A stretch of 6,805 nt of DNA from Tannerellaceae bacterium (GCA_031279915.1 JAITHO010000047.1:1-6805); one strand, 5' to 3'; shown: positions 1 to 6,641, counted from the first letter of the stretch. The notes: generated by a model from the letters alone, not told the origin. Made by a program: numbers and translations.

Positions 1-77
1 CGATTGAATTCCCTGTCGTCACCAGATTTTTTGGAGACACCCGATTGAATTCCCTGTCGTCACCAGATTTTTTGGAG
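1..77. repeat. Two direct copies of a 36-bp sequence at a 41-bp period
   Basis: Positions 1-36 and 42-77 are identical over 36 bp, separated by the five bases acacc. Each copy starts cgattgaattccc and ends ttttttggag. Because the first copy begins at the window edge, this may be the end of a longer tandem array with a 41-bp unit. The base before the second copy is c, so the full unit may be 36 bp plus acacc. No open reading frame crosses it convincingly. It lies about 270 bp upstream of the fimbrilin start. A role cannot be read from the sequence; such arrays can vary in copy number by slippage. Confidence 0.9.
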
Positions 78-164
78 TTATCTGTTAAAAGCTTTTTGCA
101 TTTGCCGGCTAAATTGCGCCGAGCTGTAATCCGTTCCTTATATATTTCAGTATTTAGGGCAGGG

Positions 165-247
165 TCGATTACAAATAGGCGCAAGCGGAGGCCATAAAGC
201 CTTTCGCAAAGCCCTCGCTGTTGAAAACTTGGGGATAACTACATTGC
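165..247 (+). repeat. Left copy of a degenerate dispersed repeat
   Basis: Three modules here recur in inverted orientation near the right edge. They are tcgattacaaat (165-176; perfect inverse at 6793-6804), gcaaagccctcg (206-217; inverse of 6710-6721 with one mismatch), and ttggggat running into gataactacattgc (229-247; the two parts match the inverses of 6697-6704, exactly, and 6722-6735, with one mismatch). The order of the modules differs between the two sites. This suggests a shared, decayed intergenic element rather than chance, but its boundaries and nature are unknown. Confidence 0.55.
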
Positions 248-254
248 CGGCAAT
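243..254. promoter_or_regulatory. Perfect 12-bp palindrome upstream of fimbrilin
   Basis: attgccggcaat reads the same on both strands. It lies 90 bp before the fimbrilin start codon, at the end of the left repeat modules. Its position and symmetry would suit a dimeric regulator's operator, but no known binding motif is recognised and a perfect palindrome of this length could be part of the repeat element instead. It is reported as a candidate only. Confidence 0.25.
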
Positions 255-344
255 AAAGGCTCATCCGTAACTAATACCTTATTTTACCACGCAAAAACAG
301 AGAAGACACAGCACCAATAACACGTACATTAATTCAGAACAGAT

Positions 345-1907
345 ATGAAAACAAGTTCAAAGCACAGCATCGCAGCCATACTCATAGCAGCCACGTTTGC
401 AGCAGCATGTACCTCCGACGAAGTATACCTCGAGAGCGTTCCCATAGTCAAACAAGAGGCTGCCGCCAAGTCAACATACGCAACCATCAACGTCGCCCTC
501 TCCGATCCCATATCACGCAGCGCCCCCATTAGCGACGAAGCCGAGTCAGACTCCATATTCAGCATACGCATCCTTCTTTACAGCCAAACATCCGCAGGAG
601 ACTGGCTCTGCGAATCAGACATCCTCGCGATGAACTCCGGCAGCCGAAGCGCCACCCTCGAAACATCATCGGGACAGAAACGCATCCTAGTCGTAGCCAA
701 CGACTACAATCGTCCGTGGAGATTTGCCAACCAAGTCGGTCGAACGCTCAGCGAGCTCACAACGATGAAAATCGCCGCAGGATACCGGTTAAGCAGTAGC
801 GAAGTCGACTTCGGATCGCCAGCCCTCGACGGAGCCTCTCCAGCTCCCCTCAACACGCTCAACTACGCCAGCATGGCAGCGCCATTCCTCCTGAGCAACT
901 CCCTGGCCGATACCTCCAGCCTCCGCGAACTCAAGCCAGGGATACCATTCGGAGTATCAATAGCAGGAAAAAACGGCGATAGCGATAACCACTTCCGCAT
1001 CTTCCTCAAAAGAAGCATGGCCAAAGTGGCCGCAACATACAAAGGCAACGACTACCCTGTGCCCACCCAAGACGGACGCGGAGCCCTAACCGACCTCTAT
1101 TGGGGCATACGCAACCAAAACAGAGCTATCGCCATCTTCGAAATACCAGGGCCAGGAGGCAAACCCATAGCGCCCTTCTTCAACGAACTCAACAACTGGG
1201 GCCAAACAAGCATCACTAACGCCTCAAGCTATCAAGCCTTCTGGTGGAACAACGACAATGCAGTAGACGAAATCAACATCCCCCTCAACGCATCCAACAA
1301 ACCCGCCAGATACTATTACGTACCCGAAAACGCAAACGACATGCAGCTCCCCGGCAACATCACATGCATAGCCGTTAAAGCCACATACACGCCAACCGAC
1401 AACTCCGTCATAGCCTCCTTCAAACACAACAACCTCTTCCGCCAAGTGGCCGACGCCAGCCGCGAAGGAATAGAAACCGGAACCACCTTCTATCGCCTCA
1501 TCGCCATCGAAGGCACATCCGCCCCCGAAATGCTCAAACAACGCGGCAATGGCATTATAAACAACAAAGACCTCTTCCTAAATAAAAACGACGCCATACG
1601 CATGGCATACATCGTAGAAAACAAAGGCTACGACGACGGCTTCGACCCCATAATATACCAGCCCAAGAACCTCCGGATCGAAACCTATCAAAACGGCGAA
1701 TGCTACTATCGAATGGACATCAAAAACGGAACCAGAACCTGGGTTGAACGAAACAAAGCATACCACGGAGCAATAATCTCCTTCAGCGCCCTGGGCGACG
1801 CCAGCATCACCAACACCAACCTAAACGTGCAGAACGAAGACATATACATGGGCGGCACCATAGAAGTCATTCCATGGGAGGATGTCTATTTTGAAGGCGA
1901 ACTTTGA
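345..1907 (+). CDS. Mfa1-like major fimbrilin precursor (lipoprotein)
   Basis: This 520-aa protein resembles the structural subunits of type V (FimA/Mfa1) fimbriae of Bacteroidales, which form surface filaments for adhesion and biofilm. A signal peptide (residues 1-21) ends in AAAC, so Cys22 is the probable lipidated residue. The stretch INVALSDPISR-SAP (48-61) aligns with the mature N-terminal region of P. gingivalis Mfa1 (as recalled), where an Arg-gingipain cuts after Arg; the counterpart here is Arg58. A helpful second landmark is the C-terminus: IEVIPW (506-511) followed by nine residues ending in GEL parallels the VTVTPW...IEF end of Mfa1, the strand used for donor-strand polymerisation. 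Weaker Mfa1-like segments are LTDLYWGIRNQ and ARYYYVPENAND. Cysteines are few (22, 89, 341, 453). Mfa1 is recalled as about 563 aa, so the length is somewhat short but complete. No anchor (Mfa2) or tip genes lie in the window. Codons end mostly in C or A, unlike fabK and dcp downstream. The family is fairly sure; which fimbria it builds is not. Confidence 0.8.
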   Translation: MKTSSKHSIAAILIAATFAAACTSDEVYLESVPIVKQEAAAKSTYATINVALSDPISRSAPISDEAESDSIFSIRILLYSQTSAGDWLCESDILAMNSGSRSATLETSSGQKRILVVANDYNRPWRFANQVGRTLSELTTMKIAAGYRLSSSEVDFGSPALDGASPAPLNTLNYASMAAPFLLSNSLADTSSLRELKPGIPFGVSIAGKNGDSDNHFRIFLKRSMAKVAATYKGNDYPVPTQDGRGALTDLYWGIRNQNRAIAIFEIPGPGGKPIAPFFNELNNWGQTSITNASSYQAFWWNNDNAVDEINIPLNASNKPARYYYVPENANDMQLPGNITCIAVKATYTPTDNSVIASFKHNNLFRQVADASREGIETGTTFYRLIAIEGTSAPEMLKQRGNGIINNKDLFLNKNDAIRMAYIVENKGYDDGFDPIIYQPKNLRIETYQNGECYYRMDIKNGTRTWVERNKAYHGAIISFSALGDASITNTNLNVQNEDIYMGGTIEVIPWEDVYFEGEL

Positions 1908-1909
1908 TG
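1893..1909 (+). promoter_or_regulatory. Stop-start overlap with Shine-Dalgarno-like gaagg
   Basis: The fimbrilin stop TGA (1905-1907) shares its last base with the ATG (1907-1909) of the next gene, giving TGATG. A gaagg at 1893-1897 sits 9 bases before this ATG. This arrangement supports translational coupling and decides the start in favour of ATG 1907 over the in-frame TTG at 1904. Confidence 0.6.
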
Positions 1910-2230
1910 GCTAAACAAATCAAGCTGCAAGACTACGTAGCATACCGCAAGAAGCTATCCGAAATCGTCGTTGATCTTGACGAGATGGCCGAACTGATAT
2001 ACACATGCATGGTCGACCTGGCAATATCCGGCAAATTGAAGGACTTAGCCGAAAAGCATCCTCACGCCCTCGAAAGTGAATTAACCGAAGATATGGTACT
2101 CGAAGCCGGCGACAAATACATCGACGCCCTTGGCAACATCCTCGACGCCATGTACGATGCCATCGAGATCTTCTCAACCGAAGCCGACAACACAGACAAC
2201 GACTTCCCTCCCGAGGAGCTCCCCTTCTAG
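1907..2230 (+). CDS. Hypothetical 107-aa acidic protein coupled to fimbrilin
   Basis: I do not recognise this family. The protein begins MAKQIKLQDYVAYRKKLSEI and has no signal peptide or membrane segment, so it is probably cytoplasmic. Most of it (about residues 5-90) looks alpha-helical, with amphipathic stretches such as VDLDEMAELIYTCMVDLAI and YIDALGNILDAMYDAIEIF. The last 17 or so residues are acidic and proline-rich (DNTDNDFPPEELPF) and likely disordered. The single cysteine lies in the TCMVDL segment. The ATG overlaps the fimbrilin stop by one base, and third codon positions favour C and A as in fimbrilin, which supports it as real and co-inherited. An in-frame TTG at 1904 would add one residue but is less likely. 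It could be a regulator, an assembly helper or an unrelated passenger; the sequence does not tell. Confidence 0.75.
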   Translation: MAKQIKLQDYVAYRKKLSEIVVDLDEMAELIYTCMVDLAISGKLKDLAEKHPHALESELTEDMVLEAGDKYIDALGNILDAMYDAIEIFSTEADNTDNDFPPEELPF

Positions 2231-2250
2231 CCCCCTTACCTCCCCCCATA

Positions 2251-2296
2251 CCAAGAGACGATGCGCTCCAGCATTGGAGTTGCATCGCTCCCTTGG
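2251..2296 (+). other. Imperfect hairpin after the fimbrilin operon
   Basis: An inner stem pairs cgatgc (2259-2264) with gcatcg (2282-2287) and ctcca (2266-2270) with tggag (2275-2279), with loop gcat and a small G/TT irregularity between them. Outer bases ccaag (2251-2255) can pair with cttgg (2292-2296). There is no T-run after it, so it is not a canonical intrinsic terminator. It may end or stabilise the fimbrilin transcript. A pyrimidine-rich stretch (2229-2248) precedes it. Confidence 0.45.
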
Positions 2297-2340
2297 CAGG
2301 CGCCATTGCGGCCTCTTATGCGGGTTAGGGATTCTTTCTT

Positions 2341-2348
2341 TATCTTTG
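2341..2348 (+). promoter_or_regulatory. Likely Bacteroidetes -7 box for fabK
   Basis: tatctttg matches the Bacteroidetes housekeeping sigma consensus TAnnTTTG at all fixed positions. It lies 32 bp before the fabK ATG, which places transcription start near 2355 and gives a short leader. The -33 element is weak: only ttatg around 2316-2320 lies near the expected place. No Shine-Dalgarno is seen before ATG 2380. Confidence 0.55.
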
Positions 2349-2379
2349 CTTATAACATTATTTATCCATATATATTGAC

Positions 2380-3294
2380 ATGAATAGAGTATGCAGCTTG
2401 TTCGGGATTAAGTATCCCATAGTTCAAGGAGGAATGGTTTGGTGCAGCGGCTGGCGCTTGGCGTCGGCTGTTAGTAATGCAGGCGGTTTGGGATTAATTG
2501 GGTCGGGCTCTATGCATCCGGAGATGTTGCGCGAGCACATCCGGAAGTGCAAGGCTGCAACCGATAAGCCTTTCGGCGTAAATGTTTCGCTTTTGTATCC
2601 AGAGATCGATCTCCTGATGAAGATCCTTGATGAGGAGGGAGTACAGATTGTATTCACCTCGGCCGGTAATCCTAAGACATGGACAAAAACGCTTAAGGAT
2701 CGCGGCGCGCGAGTAGCTCATGTTGTGTCGAGCTCAAAGTTTGCCGCTAAGGCCGAGGAAGCAGGGGTTGATGCAGTAGTTGCCGAGGGCTTTGAGGCTG
2801 GAGGTCATAACGGACGCGAGGAGACGACAACGCTCTGCCTTATTCCAGCCGTGAGGGAGGCCACTTCGCTTCCGTTGCTGGCAGCCGGCGGTATTGCCAC
2901 GGCGAATGCAATCAAGGCCGTGATGATTCTTGGCGCAGAGGGAGTACAGATAGGTACCCGATTTGCATTGACGGAAGAGAGCTCTGCTCATGAGAACTTC
3001 AAGAGACACTGCCTGGGTCTTAGCGAGGGCGATACCAAGCTGTTGCTAAAGAAGCTCGGCCCTGTTCGCCTGGTGAAGGGGGCGTTTATGCAAGCAGTTG
3101 AGGAGGCTGAATCAAGGGGAGCAACGGTCGACGAATTGCGTGCACTGCTTGGAGCCGGTCGCGCAAAGAAGGGTCTGTTTGAAGGGAACTTGGAGGATGG
3201 CTTGCTGGAGATAGGCCAGGTGGCCTCGCTCTTCAGGGAGATAAAGCCCGTTGCCGAGGTGATGAGGGAGCTTTCGGAGGCTTTTGAGGGCTGA
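2380..3294 (+). CDS. fabK: Enoyl-ACP reductase II (FabK), nitronate monooxygenase fold
   Basis: A 304-aa FMN-dependent TIM-barrel protein, cytoplasmic. FabK reduces trans-2-enoyl-ACP to acyl-ACP with NAD(P)H in the last step of each fatty acid elongation cycle. Visible motifs in order are YPIVQGGM (12-19), AGGLGLIG near 35-42, KPFGVN near 64-69, AEGFEAGGH (135-143) with the catalytic-type His143, AAGGIA (168-173) and GAEGVQIGTRF (185-195), which bind the FMN phosphate, and GQVASL near the C-terminus. The AEGxEAGGHxG form and GQxA(G/S)L tail resemble pneumococcal FabK (324 aa; His144) more than classical nitronate monooxygenases, but the two share a fold and annotations often swap. It appears to be transcribed alone, with its own promoter and terminator. 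Codons end mainly in G or T, a sharp change from the genes before it. Nothing is truncated. Confidence 0.82.
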   Translation: MNRVCSLFGIKYPIVQGGMVWCSGWRLASAVSNAGGLGLIGSGSMHPEMLREHIRKCKAATDKPFGVNVSLLYPEIDLLMKILDEEGVQIVFTSAGNPKTWTKTLKDRGARVAHVVSSSKFAAKAEEAGVDAVVAEGFEAGGHNGREETTTLCLIPAVREATSLPLLAAGGIATANAIKAVMILGAEGVQIGTRFALTEESSAHENFKRHCLGLSEGDTKLLLKKLGPVRLVKGAFMQAVEEAESRGATVDELRALLGAGRAKKGLFEGNLEDGLLEIGQVASLFREIKPVAEVMRELSEAFEG

Positions 3295-3330
3295 ACATTG
3301 GCGGTGGGCTGATGTGCTAATGTGTTTTTT
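3295..3330 (+). terminator. Intrinsic terminator after fabK
   Basis: The 8-bp stem acattggc (3295-3302) with gctaatgt (3316-3323), one G-U pair included, encloses a 13-base loop and is followed after one base by six T (3325-3330). It begins right after the fabK stop codon. The stem is modest in strength, so some readthrough into dcp is possible. Confidence 0.5.
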
Positions 3331-3354
3331 ATTCACAAGTAAATTATAATAAGT

Positions 3355-5496
3355 ATGAACAAAAAGATTATGATTGCCGGATTAATACTAAGTCTGGCCT
3401 GCTCTTGCACAACGAGCAAGAAGGATGCAGCCGCCGGAACAGATTCTTCGAATCCGCTGCTTACGGAGTTCACTGCTCCGTTTGGCGTGCCTCCCTTTGA
3501 TAAGATCCTTATGGAACATTACAAGCCAGCTATGCTGCAAGGCTTGGAAGAAGGTGAGGCAGATATTAGAGCTATTGTTGATCAAACAGCCGCGCCCGAC
3601 TTTGAGAACACCATTGTTGCGCTTGATCAGAGCGGCAAATTGCTGACGAGAACGATGGGCATATTTTATGCTCAAAACAGTGCAAACACTAATGATGAGA
3701 TGGAGGCATTGAGCCGTGAGATGTCGCCGCTAATGTCGCAGTACAGAGATAACATTACGATGAATCCAAGGCTATTTGCTCGTGTGAAGGCCGTGTACGA
3801 CAAGCGCGAGGAGCTTGGACTCGACAAGGAGAAGGCGAAGCTGCTGGAGGAAACCTACAAGCTATTCGTTCGCGGAGGCGCCAATCTGAGCTCTGAAGAT
3901 CAAACTAAGCTGCGCGACTTGAATCGTCAGCTATCCCTTCTGCAATTAACCTTCGGACAGAACATGCTGAAGGAAACCAATGCCTTCCAGCTTATCATTG
4001 ACAATGCCGACGATCTGTCGGGGCTGAGCGAAGGGCAAATCGCTAATGCTGCTGAGGCGGCTCTGGATGCCGAACTTGGCGAGGGCAAGTGGCTCTTCAC
4101 CTTGCATAATCCAAGCGTTATGCCCTTTTTGCAGAACTCCGATAAGCGCGAGCTGAGAGAGAAGATCTTCAAGGGATACATCATGCGCGGCAATAATAAC
4201 AATGAGCAAGACAACAAGGATATTGTCAAGCAATTGGTAACCCTTCGCCTCGAGAAAGCCAAGCTGCTTGGATACCGCGACTATGCATCGTTCATCCTGG
4301 ATGAGCGTATGGCGAAGAATGCTAATAACGTTTATGCTCTGCTGGATAAGCTATGGGAACCGGCTCTGAGAGTTACCGCTCAGGAGCTTGCCGACATTGA
4401 TGCCGAGATCAAGAAGGCCGGCGGAAGCTTTAAGGCCGAAGGCTGGGATTGGCGTTACTATGCCGAGAAGGCTCGCAAGGCTCGATTTGATATGGACGAG
4501 AGCCTCGTTCGCCCGTATATGAAGCTGGAGAACGTTCGCGACGGCGCTTTTTATGTGGCGAATCGCTTGTACGGCATAACTTTTACGCAGCTCAATGACA
4601 TTCCCATTCCTCATCCGGAGGCTCAGGCCTTTGATTGCAAGGACGAAGACGGCACGCACTTGGGCGTCTTGTACATGGACTTCTTCCCCAGAGAGAGCAA
4701 GCGCGGCGGCGCATGGTGCGGCGGCTATCGCAGTCAAACATATAAGGACGGCAAGCGAGTGGCTCCGGTGGTCACTATCGTATGCAACTTCACTCCTCCG
4801 TCGGCTGGAGAGCCGGCCTTGCTGAGTCTGGACGAGGCCGAGACGCTCTTCCACGAGTTCGGTCATGCGCTTCACGGCTTGTTTGGCGACGTGCACTACG
4901 AAGGCGTGTCTGATGTCCCTCGCGACTTTGTTGAATTGCCTTCGCAGATTATGGAGCACTGGGTGCTGCAGCCTGAGGTTCTGAAAGTGTACGCTAAGCA
5001 CTATCAAACAGGCGAGGTGATGCCTGCAGAGCTTGTGGAGAAGCTCGACAAGTCGGCCAAGTATGGGCAAGGCTTTGCCACGACGGAGTATCTGGCAGCA
5101 TCCTACCTGGATATGGATTATCACATCCTCAATGAGATTCCCGATAATAAAGAGAAGAACAACCTGGATGTTCTGGCATTCGAATCCTCCACTCTGGGCA
5201 AGCGCAATCTGCCCTCGCAGATTCCTCCCCGCTATCGCTCCACCTATTTCAACCACACTATGGGCGGAGGATATACGGCCGGATATTATAGCTATATATG
5301 GTCGGAAGTGCTTGATGCCGATGGCTTCGAAGCCTTTAAAGAGACGGGCGACATCTTCAATCGCGAGGTGGCTGCCAAGTTCAGGAAGTACGTCTTAACC
5401 CCCGGAGGCATTGACGATGCCATGGATATGTACAAGAACTTCCGCGGCAAAGAGCCCGGAACTGATCCGCTGCTGAAGAACCGTGGCCTTAAATAA
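3355..5496 (+). CDS. dcp: Peptidyl-dipeptidase Dcp, M3 family lipoprotein
   Basis: A 713-aa zinc metallopeptidase of family M3 that removes dipeptides from the C-terminus of oligopeptides. The N-terminus MNKKIMIAGLILSLACSC is a lipoprotein signal with Cys16 or Cys18 as the lipidated residue, so the enzyme is probably tethered in the periplasm or outer membrane and would serve peptide nutrition. The typical M3 opening PFGVPPFDKILMEHYKPA follows. The zinc site is HEFGH (500-504), with Glu501 catalytic, and the third ligand is Glu527 in DFVELPSQ. The substrate-binding segment HTMGGGYTAGYYSYIW begins at His634. The spacing from the first His to the Glu is two residues shorter than in E. coli Dcp and neurolysin (as recalled); all key residues remain. 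The C-terminal PLLKNRGLK parallels the end of E. coli Dcp (681 aa), so the protein is full length; the excess is the signal and linker. It heads a run with the next two genes, only 9 bp before the DUF59 gene. No clear promoter was found in the short gap upstream. Confidence 0.93.
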   Translation: MNKKIMIAGLILSLACSCTTSKKDAAAGTDSSNPLLTEFTAPFGVPPFDKILMEHYKPAMLQGLEEGEADIRAIVDQTAAPDFENTIVALDQSGKLLTRTMGIFYAQNSANTNDEMEALSREMSPLMSQYRDNITMNPRLFARVKAVYDKREELGLDKEKAKLLEETYKLFVRGGANLSSEDQTKLRDLNRQLSLLQLTFGQNMLKETNAFQLIIDNADDLSGLSEGQIANAAEAALDAELGEGKWLFTLHNPSVMPFLQNSDKRELREKIFKGYIMRGNNNNEQDNKDIVKQLVTLRLEKAKLLGYRDYASFILDERMAKNANNVYALLDKLWEPALRVTAQELADIDAEIKKAGGSFKAEGWDWRYYAEKARKARFDMDESLVRPYMKLENVRDGAFYVANRLYGITFTQLNDIPIPHPEAQAFDCKDEDGTHLGVLYMDFFPRESKRGGAWCGGYRSQTYKDGKRVAPVVTIVCNFTPPSAGEPALLSLDEAETLFHEFGHALHGLFGDVHYEGVSDVPRDFVELPSQIMEHWVLQPEVLKVYAKHYQTGEVMPAELVEKLDKSAKYGQGFATTEYLAASYLDMDYHILNEIPDNKEKNNLDVLAFESSTLGKRNLPSQIPPRYRSTYFNHTMGGGYTAGYYSYIWSEVLDADGFEAFKETGDIFNREVAAKFRKYVLTPGGIDDAMDMYKNFRGKEPGTDPLLKNRGLK

Positions 5497-5505
5497 TCAC
5501 AGCTC

Positions 5506-5829
5506 ATGAGCGCTGAGAATGAATTTATGCAGCTTGAGGAGGATATAGTCGAAGCGCTGCGAACGGTTTATGATCCGGAAATTCCGGTTAACATCTATGA
5601 CCTTGGACTGATTTACCGCATCGATATCGACAGCAAGAAGCTTGTCACTATCGACATGACCTTCACCGCCCCCAGCTGCCCTATGGCCGACTATATAGTT
5701 GAAGACGTTCAGATAAAAATGCTGGGCGTGCAGGGAGTTCGTAGCGTGAAAGTGAACCTCGTTTTCGAGCCTGCATGGGATAAAGACATGATGTCTGACG
5801 AAGCCAAACTTGAGCTGGGCCTCCTCTGA
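5506..5829 (+). CDS. MIP18/DUF59 family Fe-S assembly factor (SUF type)
   Basis: A 107-aa cytoplasmic protein of the DUF59 (MIP18, PaaD/SufT-like) family, members of which help mature or deliver iron-sulfur clusters. The family signature DPEIPVNIYDLGLIY covers residues 23-37, and TAPSCPMAD (54-62) carries the conserved Cys58 thought to take part in cluster or metal handling. The C-terminal FEPAWDKDMMSDEAKLELGLL is characteristic of the stand-alone SUF-system form. Its length is normal for that form, so it is complete. It starts 9 bp after dcp and ends 15 bp before lpxH, so co-transcription is likely although no functional link with either is obvious. No suf genes lie in the window. The exact client is unknown, hence no symbol. 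Confidence 0.87.
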   Translation: MSAENEFMQLEEDIVEALRTVYDPEIPVNIYDLGLIYRIDIDSKKLVTIDMTFTAPSCPMADYIVEDVQIKMLGVQGVRSVKVNLVFEPAWDKDMMSDEAKLELGLL

Positions 5830-5844
5830 TTACTTCCATAGCGA

Positions 5845-6612
5845 ATGACCAAGCAACGAAAGATATACTTTGCGGCCGACGCTCATCTCGGAGCTCGCTT
5901 TCACCAGGATCCGGCAAGAGTTGAAAAGCTCCTGGTTGGCTGGCTGAGCGAGATCCGCGAGAGCGCGGCCGCTCTGTATTTCTTGGGGGATATGTTCGAT
6001 TACTGGTATGAGTATAAGTATGTTGTTCCTAAGGGACACATCCGCTTCCTGGGCAAGCTGGCGGAGCTTTCGGACGCCGGCATTGAGATTCATATACTGA
6101 TTGGTAACCACGATATATGGATGTTCGATTACCTGCCAAAGGAGATCAATGCCATTATCCATCGCGACATGATTACGGTAGATTTGCTAGGCAAACGCTT
6201 CCTGCTTGGGCATGGCGACGAGCCCGATTATCGCAGCCGTATGTTCCGTTTGCTGCGGGCCATCTTCCGTAATCGCGTATGTCAGTGGCTATATGCCGGC
6301 ATACATCCTCGCTGGACTTTTGGCTTTGCTCTGGGCTGGTCGCACGACAGTCGCAAGGGCGGCTTGCGGCACGAGTATATGTCGGTAGAAGAAAGGCCAG
6401 CCGTTCGCTATCTGACCGCCTTTGCCGAGAATTACCTTAAAGCTCATCCCGATATCGACTACTTCATCTTCGGCCATCTTCATCTGCTTCTCGACCACCA
6501 ACTGAGCCAAGGCTCCCGCTTGCTGATTGCCGGCGACTGGATGCGACTATTTTCGTGGATAGAATGGGATGGAGAAACCCTGGCGACTAAGCAATACCAC
6601 ATCGATCCCTGA
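5845..6612 (+). CDS. lpxH: UDP-2,3-diacylglucosamine diphosphatase (LpxH)
   Basis: A 255-aa calcineurin-like metallophosphoesterase that hydrolyses UDP-2,3-diacylglucosamine to lipid X and UMP, the fourth step of lipid A synthesis, at the cytoplasmic face of the inner membrane. The di-metal (usually Mn) site is intact: DAH (12-14), GDMFDYW (48-54), GNHD (87-90), HGD (123-125) and GHLH (210-213). The basic, hydrophobic segment between HGD and GHLH (about 127-185, with RMFRLLRAIFRNR and WSHDSRKGG) fits the helical cap that holds the acyl chains and membrane. The length is close to the usual 240 or so. The start at 5845 places DAH near the N-terminus as expected. It is the last gene of the dcp run, followed by a strong terminator. 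A distant LpxH-like phosphatase of other specificity is the alternative, but FDYW next to GD favours LpxH. Confidence 0.88.
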   Translation: MTKQRKIYFAADAHLGARFHQDPARVEKLLVGWLSEIRESAAALYFLGDMFDYWYEYKYVVPKGHIRFLGKLAELSDAGIEIHILIGNHDIWMFDYLPKEINAIIHRDMITVDLLGKRFLLGHGDEPDYRSRMFRLLRAIFRNRVCQWLYAGIHPRWTFGFALGWSHDSRKGGLRHEYMSVEERPAVRYLTAFAENYLKAHPDIDYFIFGHLHLLLDHQLSQGSRLLIAGDWMRLFSWIEWDGETLATKQYHIDP

Positions 6613-6641
6613 CCGCCTAATAGCATACAGATAAGGCAGCC

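Larger units (their letters stand above)
78..344. other. Gene-free region upstream of the fimbrilin gene
   Basis: No credible coding region is seen on either strand in these 267 bases. The stretch holds repeat-like modules (165-247, listed separately), a 12-bp palindrome (243-254), and only weak matches to the Bacteroidetes promoter consensus: tatatttc at 141-148 fits TAnnTTTG at five of six fixed positions, and taccttat at 275-282 fits at four of six. Neither has a convincing -33 TTTG at the usual distance, so no fimbrilin promoter is called. No Shine-Dalgarno sequence precedes the ATG at 345, which is normal for this phylum. Confidence 0.6.

Noticed and set aside
1..77. CRISPR array (36-bp repeats)
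   Set aside because: The spacing between copies is only 5 bp, far too short for spacers, and no cas gene is nearby. It is a tandem repeat.
1224..1541. 105-aa minus-strand frame inside the fimbrilin
   Set aside because: It is Gly/Val-rich low-complexity translation that mirrors the A/C-rich fimbrilin codons; no start signal or domain.
1904..2230. TTG start at 1904 for the 108-aa version of the small protein
   Set aside because: The ATG at 1907 is one codon later, overlaps the fimbrilin stop in the classic TGATG form and has a gaagg 9 bases upstream.
2130..2378. 82-aa plus-strand frame ending with a hydrophobic tail before fabK
   Set aside because: It overlaps the 107-aa gene in another frame, its first part is Ser/Thr/Pro low complexity, and its end lies over the fabK promoter. 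No RBS or family seen.
3331..3354. Promoter for dcp in the AT-rich gap
   Set aside because: No acceptable TAnnTTTG was found; AT-richness alone is not enough to call a site.
4351..5256. 301-aa open frame on the minus strand inside dcp
   Set aside because: It is fully antisense to a well-supported M3 peptidase and its translation shows no recognisable domain; a shadow of codon bias.
5845..6612. Generic metallophosphoesterase instead of LpxH
   Set aside because: The GDMFDYW motif, membrane-like cap segment, length and GHLH end fit LpxH better than broad-specificity phosphatases.
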